A DNA stretch of 37,628 bases from Microcaldota archaeon (GCA_014727975.1 WJMK01000022.1:1-37628); one strand, 5' to 3'. Shown: positions 21,273-30,958, counted from the first letter of the stretch. The notes: generated by a model not told the origin, from the sequence alone. Numbers and translations are program-made.

Positions 21273-23738
21273 TTACTCAGGGGGAGACGGAGGGGCAGCC
21301 GGGCCCTTGCTTTCAGGCTCCGGAACTTCCTCTGCCTGCTCTTCTGCTGCTTTTTCCTCGGGCTTCATCACCGTAAATGAGGAAACCTTCTCGCTCTCCT
21401 TGAGCTTTGCAATCCTCACTCCCATAGTGTTGCGGCCTATTACGGATATGTCACTTGCACCCATGCGCACGATCCTTCCGCTCGAGCTCACAACGATTAA
21501 CTCATCCCCATCGCTTGCGGATTTAACCCCTACAACGCTTCCGTTCCTCCCCCCTGTTTTTATGTTGATGATGCCTTGCCCTCCCCTTCCCTGCAGCCGG
21601 TACTCCTCCAGCCTGGTCCTTTTGCCATAGCCATTTTCTGTTATGGTAAGGATATGGGGCTTGCTGCAGACCGCGAAGCCTACAACTCCATCCCCTTTCC
21701 TGAGCCTGATTCCGCGCACTCCCATGGAGCCCCTGCCAGTCTCCCGCACGTCCTTTTCATCGAAGCGTATTGCAAGGCCGTTCTTTGTCCCGAGCATCAG
21801 GCTCTGGCTGCCATCTGTTTTCCTTACTTCTATGAGGCTGTCCCCTTCCCTGAGGGTTATTGCGTTTATGCCCCCTTTCCTCGGCCTGCTGAATGCAGAG
21901 AGCTTTGTCTTCATGATGGAGCCGTTCCTGGTTGCCATCATAAGGTGGAGGTTCTCGCTGAATTCCTGGACAGAAATCCATGCGCTTACTTTCTCCTCTT
22001 TCAGCTCAAGAAGGTTTACAATGGGCTTACCCTTTGAATACCTCCCCCCCTCCGGAATCTGGTAAGTCTTGAGCCAGTGCACCCTGCCCGCATCTGTAAA
22101 GAACAGCAGGTACCTGTGGTTGGTGGTCACTATAAGGTCTTCTATGAAATCCTCTTCAACTGTTTCCGCACCAATTACCCCAAGGCCACCGCGCTTCTGG
22201 GTCCTGTACTGCTCCAGCGGGACCCTCTTTATGTACCCCCTCTTGGAGAATGTAACCACGACCTTTTCATCCGGTATTAGTGCTTCCATGTCTCCAAGGT
22301 CTTCCTCTACATCGAGTATTTCGGTCCTTCTTTCATCAGCAAAGCGCGCCTTTGCTTCCTGGGCCTCGCGCTTTACTACCTCAAGTATCTTCTTTTCATC
22401 TGCCAGCAGGCTCTCAAGTATCCGTATTTCCCCCTCTTTTTCTTTTTTCTCCCTTACAATCCCTTCTCTTTCCATGTTGGTAAGCTTCTGGAGCTTCATG
22501 TCCAGGATTGCCCCTGCCTGCTTTTCCGAAAGCCCGTAAACTTTTCCTAGTGCGCCTTTTGCCTCATCTGCATTGTTCGCAGCCTTGAGCATCCCTACAA
22601 TCGCATCAATATTCTGCAGAGCAACAGCGAGCCCCTCAAGTATGTGGAGCCGGTCCTTTGCCTTTCGGAGCTCAAACTGGCTCCTCTTCGTAATAATCTG
22701 TTTCCTGAAATTAATGAACTCCCAGAGCATATCATTAAGCGTAAGGAGCTTTGGCTTCCCCTCCACAAGGGCAAGGTTGATTATCCCGAAGCTCTTTTCA
22801 AGGTCGGTGTGCGCATAAAGCTGCCTGAGCACAATCTCCGGGTCCTCCCCGCGCTTAAGGTCAATCTTGATGCTCATACCTTCTTTGTCTGAATGGTCAT
22901 GGAGCCCGCTTATCCCATCAATCTTCTTTTCTTTTACACGCGAAACAATCTGCTGGATAAGTGCTGTTTTATTTACCTGGTACGGGATTTCAGTAACTAT
23001 GATTTCTTTTTCCTTTACTTCTGCCTTCCCCCTTATCCTGATGATGCCCCTGCCTGTTTTGTATGCAGAGAGTATCCCGCTCCGGCCTACAATATATCCT
23101 CCGGTAGGGAAATCGGGCCCGGGAACAATTGCGAGAAGCTTTTCTTCATCTGCCCCATCTATCGCAGCAACAATTGCATCTGAAACCTCCCCAAGGTTGT
23201 GCGGCGGCACATTTGTCGCCATTCCCACGGCAATTCCTGCAGACCCATTTACAAGAAGGTTGGGAATCCGGGAAGGCAGAACAGTGGGTTCCTTAAGCGT
23301 CCCGTCAAAATTGGGGACAAAATTTACGGTTTCTTTTTCAATGTCCTTGAGCAGCTCTTCAGCAATAGCCTTCATGCGGACTTCGGTGTAACGCATAGCG
23401 GCTGCAGAATCCCCGTCCACGCTGCCGAAGTTCCCCTGCCCGTCCACGAGCACGCTCCTCAGGGAAAAGGGCTGCGCCATCCTTACAAGGGAATCATAAA
23501 TTGCAGCATCACCATGAGGATGGTACTTACCAAGCACTTCACCCACAATCCTTGCGCTTTTTTTGTAAGGTTTTGAATGGGTGTTGCCAAGCTCATGCAT
23601 TGAATACAGAATCCTCCTGTGCACAGGCTTGAGCCCGTCCCTTGCATCAGGCAGCGCCCTGCTTACGATGACGCTCATTGCATAATCCATGTATGATTTT
23701 TTCATGTCCTGCTCGATTGGTATGTCTGTAACTGCCAT
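21273..23738 (-). CDS. gyrA: DNA gyrase subunit A
   Basis: This 821-residue subunit breaks and rejoins DNA. The N-terminal domain has the catalytic Tyr117 in [10 protein letters not shown] and the conserved [16 protein letters not shown]. The long coiled coil follows, then a C-terminal beta-pinwheel. Its GyrA box reads QKRGGLG, one substitution from the canonical QRRGGKG, which supports negative supercoiling rather than a topo IV function. The last 35 residues are an acidic Pro/Glu/Ala tail. ATG 23738 was chosen because GGTGA lies five nt before it, inside the end of gyrB; GTG 23747 and ATG 23744 are alternatives. Bacterial-type gyrase in an archaeon implies ancient acquisition. Confidence 0.96.
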   Translation of the reverse strand: MAVTDIPIEQDMKKSYMDYAMSVIVSRALPDARDGLKPVHRRILYSMHELGNTHSKPYKKSARIVGEVLGKYHPHGDAAIYDSLVRMAQPFSLRSVLVDGQGNFGSVDGDSAAAMRYTEVRMKAIAEELLKDIEKETVNFVPNFDGTLKEPTVLPSRIPNLLVNGSAGIAVGMATNVPPHNLGEVSDAIVAAIDGADEEKLLAIVPGPDFPTGGYIVGRSGILSAYKTGRGIIRIRGKAEVKEKEIIVTEIPYQVNKTALIQQIVSRVKEKKIDGISGLHDHSDKEGMSIKIDLKRGEDPEIVLRQLYAHTDLEKSFGIINLALVEGKPKLLTLNDMLWEFINFRKQIITKRSQFELRKAKDRLHILEGLAVALQNIDAIVGMLKAANNADEAKGALGKVYGLSEKQAGAILDMKLQKLTNMEREGIVREKKEKEGEIRILESLLADEKKILEVVKREAQEAKARFADERRTEILDVEEDLGDMEALIPDEKVVVTFSKRGYIKRVPLEQYRTQKRGGLGVIGAETVEEDFIEDLIVTTNHRYLLFFTDAGRVHWLKTYQIPEGGRYSKGKPIVNLLELKEEKVSAWISVQEFSENLHLMMATRNGSIMKTKLSAFSRPRKGGINAITLREGDSLIEVRKTDGSQSLMLGTKNGLAIRFDEKDVRETGRGSMGVRGIRLRKGDGVVGFAVCSKPHILTITENGYGKRTRLEEYRLQGRGGQGIINIKTGGRNGSVVGVKSASDGDELIVVSSSGRIVRMGASDISVIGRNTMGVRIAKLKESEKVSSFTVMKPEEKAAEEQAEEVPEPESKGPAAPPSPPE

Positions 23739-23747
23739 GGCCATCAC

Positions 23748-25628
23748 CTATACATCCAGGTTCTCTACCTCCTTTGCATGCTCATCTATGAATTTCCTCC
23801 TTGGCTCGACCGCATCCCCCATAAGCGTGGTAAAGAGCTCATCTGCAAGCATCGCATCCTGGATAGTCACTTTCTTCATTTTCCTGTTTTCAGGGTTAAG
23901 CGTTGTTTCCCAGAGCTGGCCAGGGTTCATTTCACCGAGCCCCTTGTACCTGCTCACATGTGCATTCTCCCCCATTTTTGCAACAAGCTCCCCCATCTCT
24001 TCATCATCGTATGCATACTCAAATGCCTTGCCTTTCTTTACCCGGTAAAGCGGAGGCTGGGCAATGTATAAATGCCCGCGCTCAACAAGCTCCTTGAAAT
24101 AACGGTAGAAGAGAGTAAGCAGCAGCGTCCGGATATGGCTTCCATCCACATCTGCATCCGTCATGATTACAATCTTGTGGTAGCGCAGCTTCCCAGGGTC
24201 AAAGTCATCCCCAAAGCCTGTCCCCAGGCTCATGATAAGCGTCTTGATTTCCTCATTCTTCAGGATTTTGTGGATTTGTGCCTTTTCCACGTTAAGTATT
24301 TTCCCCTTGAGCGGGAGGATTGCCTGGATTTGCCTGTCCCTCCCCTGCTTTGCCGAGCCCCCTGCGGAATCACCCTCCACAATAAAGAGCTCTGCTTTCT
24401 GCGGGTCGCGCTCAATGCAGTCTGCAAGCTTGCCCGGAAGCACACTGCTTTCGAAGACGCTCTTCCTGCGTATAAGCTCTTTTGCCTTCTGCGCCGCTTC
24501 TCGCGCATTCATTGCGCCCAGCACCTTTTCCCCAATCATGCGCGCCTCAGCCGGGTTTTCATTAAGGAACTGCATCAGGCTGTCGTACACTACACTAGAA
24601 GTGATTCCCTTTACCTCTGCATTCCCTAGCTTTGTCTTGGTCTGCCCCTCAAACTGGGGCTCCATCACCTTTACGCTTACGATTGCGGTGAGCCCTTCAA
24701 GCACATCGTCCCCGCTTATCTTCCTTCCCTTGAGCGCCTTGTTCCCTTTCATGTATTCATTTATTGCGCGGGTTAGCGCCATCCTGAAGCCCACAAGATG
24801 GGTCCCCCCCTCAATCGTGTTTATGTTGTTTACAAAGGAGTGCACCACCGATGTGAAGTTCTCTGTGTACTGGATTGCATACTCCACATCAACATCCTCT
24901 ACTTTTTTCCCGTAGCTGAAAGGCTTCTGGATTGGCTTCCTGGACTTGTTCATGTATTCCACAAACGTACTGATGCCGCCTTCATACTGGAATGCCTCTT
25001 CCTGCCCGGATTCTTCCCCGCGCAGCACTATCCTCAGCCCGGCATTCAGGAATGCAAGCTCGCGAAGCCTTTCCTTAAGGTAATTGAACTCAAGTTCACC
25101 AGTGAATATTCCCATATCTGGCTTGAACCGGATTATGGTGCAGGTTGTTTCTGTATTCCCTATAATTTCCACGGGCCCTGTTGCCCTTCCCATCTTGTAT
25201 TTTTGCAGATGGATTTTCCCGTTGCGATGCACTTCTGCCTCCATCCATTCGCTCAGCGCATTAACTACTGAGAGGCCGACTCCGTGCAGCCCTCCGCTCA
25301 CCTGGTATGCCTTTTTCTCGAATTTGCCTCCTGCATGGAGCATTGTTGTCACGAGCTCAAGCGCGGATTTCCCTGTCTTGGAATGGGTTTCCACCGGGAT
25401 TCCCCTTCCATCATCCCTTACCATCACTGAACCGTCTTTTTTCAGCAGCACTTCTATGTTCTTGCAGTATCCTGCAAGCGCTTCATCTATGCTGTTGTCC
25501 ACCACTTCGAAAATGAGGTGGTGCAGCCCACGCTTTGATGTGTCACCGATGTACATCGCAGGCCTTCTCCTTACCCCTTCGAGGCCTTCGAGCACTTTGA
25601 TGGATTCAGCTCCGTATTCTTCGACCAT
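23748..25628 (-). CDS. gyrB: DNA gyrase subunit B
   Basis: This 626-residue ATPase subunit of gyrase has its GHKL site visible as Glu41 and Asn45 (FEVVDNSIDEAL), Asp72 (RDDGRGIP) and GGLHGVGLSVVNALS. The transducer and TOPRIM domains follow, with VEGDSAGGSAKQGRDR, LPLKGKILNVEKA and IMTDADVDGSHIRTLL. The C-terminus has the usual YKGLGEMNPGQLWETTLNP. It lacks the long insert of enterobacterial GyrB. Its stop is close to the gyrA start, so the subunits are translationally coupled. A TATA-like box at 25660-25669 suggests its own promoter. Confidence 0.97.
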   Translation of the reverse strand: MVEEYGAESIKVLEGLEGVRRRPAMYIGDTSKRGLHHLIFEVVDNSIDEALAGYCKNIEVLLKKDGSVMVRDDGRGIPVETHSKTGKSALELVTTMLHAGGKFEKKAYQVSGGLHGVGLSVVNALSEWMEAEVHRNGKIHLQKYKMGRATGPVEIIGNTETTCTIIRFKPDMGIFTGELEFNYLKERLRELAFLNAGLRIVLRGEESGQEEAFQYEGGISTFVEYMNKSRKPIQKPFSYGKKVEDVDVEYAIQYTENFTSVVHSFVNNINTIEGGTHLVGFRMALTRAINEYMKGNKALKGRKISGDDVLEGLTAIVSVKVMEPQFEGQTKTKLGNAEVKGITSSVVYDSLMQFLNENPAEARMIGEKVLGAMNAREAAQKAKELIRRKSVFESSVLPGKLADCIERDPQKAELFIVEGDSAGGSAKQGRDRQIQAILPLKGKILNVEKAQIHKILKNEEIKTLIMSLGTGFGDDFDPGKLRYHKIVIMTDADVDGSHIRTLLLTLFYRYFKELVERGHLYIAQPPLYRVKKGKAFEYAYDDEEMGELVAKMGENAHVSRYKGLGEMNPGQLWETTLNPENRKMKKVTIQDAMLADELFTTLMGDAVEPRRKFIDEHAKEVENLDV

Positions 25629-25659
25629 ATCTGCTCACACTCCCGTAATCTTCTCCTTT

Positions 25660-25669
25660 GTTTTATTCG
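25660..25669 (-). promoter_or_regulatory. TATA-like box of gyrBA
   Basis: The minus strand reads ACGAATAAAA about 35 nt before ATG 25628, in the 42-nt gap after the upstream lipoprotein gene and running up to its stop. Confidence 0.4.
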
Positions 25670-25670
25670 T

Positions 25671-27959
25671 TTAGGATAATTTTTCAACCATCGCGTTCCA
25701 GTCCTCAACTACTTCCCGTATCTTTGCCTTTTCTGCAATGATAAAAGCATCATAGCTGTTGTGGGAAAGGTAAACTCCTGCATGCTTTTCACCTGAAACA
25801 AGGAACCTCCTTACTTCGTTTCCCCCCATCTTCTTCGAGAGGGCCCCAACATATGATTTGAGCTTAAGGAAAAGCACATCCACAACCGTTTTCTTACCCT
25901 TGTGCAATGAATTGTAAACCTCGAGGTCCTTGGAAAGGAGCACTGCATGCTTCACGGATTTCTTTTTCAGGAGGTCCTTTAGCTTCTTTGTAAGCAGCTC
26001 ATCAACCTTTACCTCCCTTTTTACTATCACTCCATTTTCAAGTACATATCCCTTTGTCCGGTTCTCGCTTATGTATTTCTCTACTGCCCACTCCCTCCAC
26101 TGCATCGGGATGAACAGGAGGGTATTCATTGGCACGCTCTCATTCCCGGCAAGGGCTTTCCCAAGCTCTTCCTTCCATTCAGGCCATTTCTCGTTCATAA
26201 CATTTACTTTCTCATCAAGCCTTGCATCCAGGGTTTCCAGCCTTTCCTGATTGAAGTTTATCAACTGCTTTGCCATTCCCTGCTTGCCCGAAGCTATCAT
26301 CTGCTCGAGCCTTTCGATTGGCACAGAAACAATTATTGCATATTCTTCAGTCACGACCATCCCTGTTTTGGAAAGGTCTTCTATGCGCATGCGCAGGGCC
26401 TGCCATATTTCCCTTAGCTCAGCAAGGGCTTTCAGGTTTTCCTCTTTTGTTGCCCCTTTGAGCTCATAATAGTCTTTTCCCAGTATTGCCCCTTTCAGCA
26501 GGTCTTCAACCACCAGGAACAAAGTATATGCCCCTATAACGAAAACTACCACCACCACTGCACCCATAATGTCTGAGCCCAGGTTCATAATCAGGGACTC
26601 CATTTCGAATGCCCTGGATTCCACAGGGGAAGTGTAGAACATATTCAGCAGCACAGCCGCAATTACAAGCACGGCCCCCACCACCGTATATATCTTCCAG
26701 TCTGCCATCGGCGCCCCGAATGCATCCATGAGAACCTGCTTAATGTTCTTCTTGTCCATGAATGCCCTTATGATATGGTAGAGGGTCTCCAGCAGGAGAA
26801 GCAGCAGGAAAAGAAGCACTACCCACAGAGAAACGGCAGCGCCAAGTGCAGAATAGTAGCCCATGAAAAGGAATATAGTGAATATGCCTGCAGAAACCCC
26901 GAATATAAATTGCCCCAGCGGATTTTCGTAAATCTGGTTTATGTACTTGAGAGCAGTGAGGTTCCTCTCCTTTACTTTTGGGTATCTCCATTTTGACATT
27001 GTTTCCTCATCAGGTTCGCTCTGCGAAACAAAATCATAATACACGAGCCTGTGGGGCGCGCTTACTTCTACTCCTTCCCAGCCAACTTTAAGCGGGTCTT
27101 TCTCATATATCCTTCCGTTTCCAAGGACATCAAGGGAAAACTGCTCAACGCTCATTGCGATTGGGGGGCTGTCAGTGATGTAGAGCTCAATGAATTCATC
27201 CTCGTCCCCCCCGTCCAGCAGGATTGCAACCTTGTATTCATAGCTTCCTGCTTCGAGCTCATAACTCCCAAGCTCTGAGAGCGCTGCACGCAATTTGCTT
27301 GTGTCATATGTTGGCGCGCTGCACGCATCCAGCGCATCTCCCCTGAAAAGCAGGCTGGCCTCCAGCTTTGCAGAGAGGGCAAGCATATTCGCAAGCTTGC
27401 CAGCCAGCGCATCCTTCTCCCCCTGTGTGGATACAGAGTCTATTGCCCCAATTTCTGTTGCAAGCTGGTCAAGCTCCTGTGAGTTATAACTGAAGAGATA
27501 GAGCTCATGGGCAAAGCATTCCTCATTGAATTTTGCCACCCTGCTGCAGGTTGTGCTCGTGCATTGCTCCAGGCAGGAACCTTCATCTTCGCAGCTTGCA
27601 CTGTCCACGCCTAGTTTTGCAAAGCATGCATCCTCCCCAGCATCCTTCATTTCCACAAATTCGCCAACATACTCCTTTATGCTCTGTAGCTGGGTTGGAG
27701 TCACTTGAGGGTAATCTATCAGGTTTGCGGAATAGGAAACAGGATAAACAGTTACAGTTTTGCGCATGTAGAGACCGACTTCCTCATTCACCTCCTTTGC
27801 CCCATATGTGTAAAGCCGCAGGTCATTTGCGGAATCCCCGGTAAGGTCTGTGCCGGTTATTGCCTCGACCTGCTCATAGCCTGTAATGCTTACCTGGCGC
27901 TCTTCAACGCACCCATAAAACAGAAGGGCCAAAATGAGGATTATCGGTAGCCATCTCAT
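25671..27959 (-). CDS. Polytopic lipoprotein of unknown function
   Basis: This 762-residue protein is not a family I recognise. It has a lipobox (LALLFYGC, Cys17), then an extracellular part of about 320 residues with seven cysteines (112-213) and VYPVSYSANL. Hydrophobic segments occur near 350-370, 372-392, 423-442 and 464-485. A helical charged region (about 500-640) follows. The C-terminal about 95 residues (KHAVLLSKDLEVYNSL to AFIIAEKAKIREVV) resemble a roadblock/LC7- or profilin-like domain, which is a guess. The topology is unclear: positive residues after the second segment conflict with a lipid-anchored outer N-terminus and simple counting. It has its own promoter at 27981-27990 and lies upstream of gyrB. 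Confidence 0.8.
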   Translation of the reverse strand: MRWLPIILILALLFYGCVEERQVSITGYEQVEAITGTDLTGDSANDLRLYTYGAKEVNEEVGLYMRKTVTVYPVSYSANLIDYPQVTPTQLQSIKEYVGEFVEMKDAGEDACFAKLGVDSASCEDEGSCLEQCTSTTCSRVAKFNEECFAHELYLFSYNSQELDQLATEIGAIDSVSTQGEKDALAGKLANMLALSAKLEASLLFRGDALDACSAPTYDTSKLRAALSELGSYELEAGSYEYKVAILLDGGDEDEFIELYITDSPPIAMSVEQFSLDVLGNGRIYEKDPLKVGWEGVEVSAPHRLVYYDFVSQSEPDEETMSKWRYPKVKERNLTALKYINQIYENPLGQFIFGVSAGIFTIFLFMGYYSALGAAVSLWVVLLFLLLLLLETLYHIIRAFMDKKNIKQVLMDAFGAPMADWKIYTVVGAVLVIAAVLLNMFYTSPVESRAFEMESLIMNLGSDIMGAVVVVVFVIGAYTLFLVVEDLLKGAILGKDYYELKGATKEENLKALAELREIWQALRMRIEDLSKTGMVVTEEYAIIVSVPIERLEQMIASGKQGMAKQLINFNQERLETLDARLDEKVNVMNEKWPEWKEELGKALAGNESVPMNTLLFIPMQWREWAVEKYISENRTKGYVLENGVIVKREVKVDELLTKKLKDLLKKKSVKHAVLLSKDLEVYNSLHKGKKTVVDVLFLKLKSYVGALSKKMGGNEVRRFLVSGEKHAGVYLSHNSYDAFIIAEKAKIREVVEDWNAMVEKLS

Positions 27960-27980
27960 GCCAGAATTTAGATAATTCAG

Positions 27981-27990
27981 CTTATAAACC
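27981..27990 (-). promoter_or_regulatory. TATA-like box of the polytopic lipoprotein
   Basis: The minus strand reads GGTTTATAAG about 27 nt before ATG 27959, predicting a leaderless mRNA. Confidence 0.5.
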
Positions 27991-28016
27991 TTTCTTTAAA
28001 TTTAATATATTTGCAA

Positions 28017-28103
28017 CGTCGTAAAAAACCCACCCGACGAAAGTTTTTTCTGCTGTTTTAAGCTGCTGCAAAACTTTCATGAAAACATTGTCTGTTTTAA
28101 GCT
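28017..28103. repeat. Repeats and hairpins in a divergent intergenic region
   Basis: The gap between the lipoprotein and cca genes (27960-28172) holds the direct repeat CTGTTTTAAGCT at 28053-28064 and 28092-28103, 39 nt apart. It also has a 9-bp inverted repeat GAAAGTTTT (28039-28047) with AAAACTTTC (28070-28078), and CGTCG/CGACG at 28017-28021 and 28035-28039. Two copies only, so it is not a CRISPR array. A regulatory role for either divergent gene is possible. Confidence 0.4.
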
Positions 28104-28140
28104 ACTCTTGGATGCGTCCAGAGCAGCTTTTCCAGCCCCC

Positions 28141-28150
28141 TAATTAAAAA
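28141..28150 (+). promoter_or_regulatory. TATA-like box of cca
   Basis: The sequence taattaaaaa lies about 27 nt before ATG 28173, with no Shine-Dalgarno. The mRNA is probably leaderless. Confidence 0.45.
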
Positions 28151-28172
28151 CCTTGTTCCTCCAGATAACCCC

Positions 28173-29507
28173 ATGAAGCATGCTGAGGTGCTGAAGAAGA
28201 TTACGCCTTCCAAAACCGAAGCCTCAGGGGCAAAAAAGCTTGCAGAATCCACCCGGAAAGCCCTCAAAAAACACCTGCCTAAAGGAGTAAAAACCCTCCT
28301 CGCAGGCTCGGTTGCCAAGGGCACGTTCCTGAGAGGCGCAGGGGACATCGACATTTTCGCAATTTTCCCGGTTTCTTACTCAAAGGAGGAAATGTTCAAA
28401 AAGCTGGAAAAAGCCGCCAAAAAAGCGTTTCCGCGCGCCCAGCGCGAAACTGGCTATGCAGAGCATCCTTACCTGCGCATTTACCTGAAAAAGAAGAGAA
28501 TCGACCTTGTCCCCTCTTACAAAATGGAGGAGGGGGAAAGGGTAAAGTCCGCAGTGGACCGCTCCCAGCTCCACACGAAGTACGTACTCTCCAAAATGAA
28601 AGCGGCGCAAAAGAAGGAAGTGCTCCTGCTGAAGCAGTTCCTCAAGGCCAACCTCCTCTACGGGGCGGAAATAAAGACCAAGGGCTTCTCAGGCTATCTC
28701 TGCGAGCTCATGGTTCTGCATTATGGCTCATTCGAGAAATTCCTTAAGGCAGCATCAATGTGGAAACTACCTGTAGTAATTGACCAGGAGAAGAAATATA
28801 CGAGCCTGCGTGCGGTTCCGGACTTCAAGACCCCGCTCACCGTGATTGACCCTGTAGACCTCAGGAGGAATGTTGCAGCAGTAATTACCAGGGAAAATCT
28901 CCAGCGCTTCATGTTCCTTTCGGCAGCATACATTGCAGAGCCATCAGAAAAGTTCTTTTTCCCTAAAACCATGAGCCTGGAAGAGCTCGAGGAAAAAACA
29001 GAAGGGAGAAACATATTCGCGCTTGTGCTTGATGTTCCAAAAACAGGGCTGGTTTCCGATAAGCTTGCTGAGGATGTACTCTGGGGCCAGCTGTGGAGGC
29101 TTTCAGGCCAGCTTGAATCATACCTGAAAAAGGCAGAATTCAACTTGCTGGGCATACATCCTTACAAAACAGATTCGGATTGCGTAATCCTATTCGAGTT
29201 GCGCTCACCAGTATTGCCCAAAACCCAAACCTTCCGCGGACCATACCTGGACCAGACCGAGCATGTTTCTGTATTCATGCGCAAGCGCAGCAAGCCATTC
29301 TTTTTTGACCATGGCAGGATACATTCGCTCGGCAAGAGGAAACTCTGGAACATTTCGCTTGCAATAAAAGAATTCAGGAAAAGGAAGAACGCACCCTCCC
29401 ACATGGCAGGGGCGCAAAAGGCAAAACTGTTTGCAAAGGAATCAATTCTTGAGGATTATCCGGAAGCACTGGAGGAATACTTCAGGATAAACTGGTTTCC
29501 GGCTTAG
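28173..29507 (+). CDS. cca: Archaeal CCA-adding enzyme
   Basis: This 444-residue class I tRNA nucleotidyltransferase adds CCA to tRNA 3' ends. The nucleotidyltransferase signature is GSVAKGTFLRGAGDIDIF (residues 45-62) with metal ligands Asp58 and Asp60, and the third Asp111 is in RIDLVPSY. RSQLHTKYV and LLLKQFLKANLLYG follow, then the archaeal tail domains. Length matches archaeal enzymes (about 430-460). Its need is consistent with the tRNA-Ser at 37468-37552, whose gene lacks an encoded CCA. It is a single gene; a palindrome lies just after its stop. Confidence 0.96.
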   Translation: MKHAEVLKKITPSKTEASGAKKLAESTRKALKKHLPKGVKTLLAGSVAKGTFLRGAGDIDIFAIFPVSYSKEEMFKKLEKAAKKAFPRAQRETGYAEHPYLRIYLKKKRIDLVPSYKMEEGERVKSAVDRSQLHTKYVLSKMKAAQKKEVLLLKQFLKANLLYGAEIKTKGFSGYLCELMVLHYGSFEKFLKAASMWKLPVVIDQEKKYTSLRAVPDFKTPLTVIDPVDLRRNVAAVITRENLQRFMFLSAAYIAEPSEKFFFPKTMSLEELEEKTEGRNIFALVLDVPKTGLVSDKLAEDVLWGQLWRLSGQLESYLKKAEFNLLGIHPYKTDSDCVILFELRSPVLPKTQTFRGPYLDQTEHVSVFMRKRSKPFFFDHGRIHSLGKRKLWNISLAIKEFRKRKNAPSHMAGAQKAKLFAKESILEDYPEALEEYFRINWFPA

Positions 29508-29511
29508 TTTT

Positions 29512-29527
29512 TGTAACCATGGTTACA
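29512..29527. promoter_or_regulatory. 16-bp palindrome before purP
   Basis: TGTAACCATGGTTACA is a perfect palindrome 5 bp after the cca stop and about 15 bp upstream of the purP TATA-like box (29542-29550). Its position suits an operator for a dimeric regulator of purP. It could also be the transcript end of cca, but no T-run follows directly. Confidence 0.5.
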
Positions 29528-29541
29528 CAAAGCCCCCAACC

Positions 29542-29550
29542 CTTTTATTC
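29542..29550 (+). promoter_or_regulatory. TATA-like box of purP
   Basis: The sequence cttttattc lies about 35 nt before ATG 29583, allowing a leader of about 10-15 nt that carries AGGTGA. Confidence 0.5.
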
Positions 29551-29582
29551 CTAATTATTCAGATTAATCCAAGGTGAGCAAT

Positions 29583-30659
29583 ATGTTTATTTCAACACTG
29601 GGCAGCCACTCCGCATTGGACGTTTCTGAAGGGGCAAAAGCAGAAGGATACAAGTCCCTTGTTGTCTGCAAAAAAGGCCGGGAAATTACATATTCCAAGC
29701 ACTACAAGGCCCGCAAGCGCGGCCCAAAGGAGCTCGGAGTCGTGGATGAAGTAATCCTTGTGGATGAATTCACGGACATGGTGAAGCCCGAAGCCCAGGA
29801 CCAGCTCAAGGATTCAGTCTTCATCCCCAACCGCTCGTTTTCTGTTTACGTGGGCTATGACAACATTGAAAACAAATTCAAAGTGCCTGTTTTCGGAAAC
29901 AAATACCTTCTCCGTGCAGAGGAGCGGACCGCAAAAAACAACCAGTACGATTTGCTAGAAGCCGCAGATGTAAACACCGCCCGCACTTTTACCCCTGACT
30001 CCATTGATTCTCTTTCCCTCGTAAAAGTCCAGGACGCAAAGCGCTCATATGAGCGCGCCTTCTTCTTTGCTGATTCTCCAAAAGAATACGAAGAGAAAAG
30101 CGCAAAGCTCCTCAAGGAAGGCATAATAAACGAGGAAGACCTCCAGGCCTCCCGCATTGAAGAGTTCATTCTGGGTGCCCAGTTCAATTTCAACTTTTTC
30201 CATTCCCCTCTTCATGGAGAGCTGGAGCTCCTGGGAATAGACTGCCGCCGCCAGACGAACCTGGACGGTCTCCTCCGCCTCCCCGCTCCCCAGCAAACCG
30301 AAGTGCTAAAGCACAAGCGCTTTACTACGATTGAGGCAGGCCATATCGCCTCCACTATGCGCGAGTCCCTCCTTCAGAAGGGAATAGAAGCAGGTGAGCG
30401 CTTTGTGGAAACAGTGAAGAGATTCTACCCCCAGGGCCTCATCGGCCCATTTGCGCTCCAGGGTGCAATTGAGGAAAAAGACGGCAGGGAGCGCTTCGTA
30501 GTTTTTGATGTTTCCTTCCGCATGCCTGGCTCCCCCGGAACCCGCTTCACACCTTATTCCGCATACCTTTACCGCGAGCCGGTAAGCTTCGGGCGCAGGG
30601 TAGCGATGGAGATAAAAGAAGCAGAAAAGGAAAACCGGCTAAAGGAGATTATCTCTTAG
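29583..30659 (+). CDS. purP: Formate-dependent AICAR formyl-synthetase PurP
   Basis: This 358-residue ATP-grasp enzyme converts AICAR, formate and ATP to FAICAR in archaeal purine synthesis. Family signs are STLGSHSALDVSEGAKAEG at the N-terminus, FIPNRSFSVYVGYDNIE near residue 85, FGNKYLLRAEE, and EEFILGAQFNFNFFHSP near 205. C-terminal RRQTNLDGLLRLPA, FVVFDVSFRMPGSPGT and GRRVAMEIKEA are also typical. ATG 29583 was chosen because AGGTGA lies five nt upstream; GTG 29574 is an in-frame alternative. It is convergent with the small membrane protein gene, overlapping it by 11 bp. Confidence 0.95.
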   Translation: MFISTLGSHSALDVSEGAKAEGYKSLVVCKKGREITYSKHYKARKRGPKELGVVDEVILVDEFTDMVKPEAQDQLKDSVFIPNRSFSVYVGYDNIENKFKVPVFGNKYLLRAEERTAKNNQYDLLEAADVNTARTFTPDSIDSLSLVKVQDAKRSYERAFFFADSPKEYEEKSAKLLKEGIINEEDLQASRIEEFILGAQFNFNFFHSPLHGELELLGIDCRRQTNLDGLLRLPAPQQTEVLKHKRFTTIEAGHIASTMRESLLQKGIEAGERFVETVKRFYPQGLIGPFALQGAIEEKDGRERFVVFDVSFRMPGSPGTRFTPYSAYLYREPVSFGRRVAMEIKEAEKENRLKEIIS

Positions 30660-30936
30660 GGGGCACCATCCACCTTTGCCGGATGCTGTCAAGTGCATCA
30701 TATATTCTATTCTCTATTTTTTCAATATCCCCAATCCCTTCCCTTTCTGCGCTTTCCTTTTCTTTTTTTGGCTCCTGGAGCATAAGATAAGCCCCTACAA
30801 GGATTCCGATAATTGCAGAAACCGCAACAGTGCATTTTATAATTTCTGCAGCCAGAGGCTTTGCAACCCGGAATTCCCCAACTGGTTTCCTGTCTTTTGC
30901 TTTGCCAGTATTTTTGCGCTTGGCCGCATTTGCCAT
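30649..30936 (-). CDS. Small single-span membrane protein
   Basis: This 95-residue protein has a basic N-terminus (KRKNTGKAKDRK), one membrane helix (IIKCTVAVSAIIGILVGAYLML, about residues 33-54), and a charged helical tail with an EIENRIYDALDSIRQR-like end. The function is unknown. The start has a strong TATA-like box at 30959-30971, about 29 nt upstream, so it has a separate leaderless mRNA despite being downstream of taw1. Its last codons overlap the end of purP by 11 bp on the opposite strand. The promoter and the basic-then-hydrophobic pattern support a real gene. Confidence 0.72.
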   Translation of the reverse strand: MANAAKRKNTGKAKDRKPVGEFRVAKPLAAEIIKCTVAVSAIIGILVGAYLMLQEPKKEKESAEREGIGDIEKIENRIYDALDSIRQRWMVPPKR

Positions 30937-30958
30937 CTGTCTACTTATGAAATTAAGT

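Noticed and set aside
28053-28103. CRISPR array
   Set aside because: Only two short imperfect repeats and no cas gene in the window.
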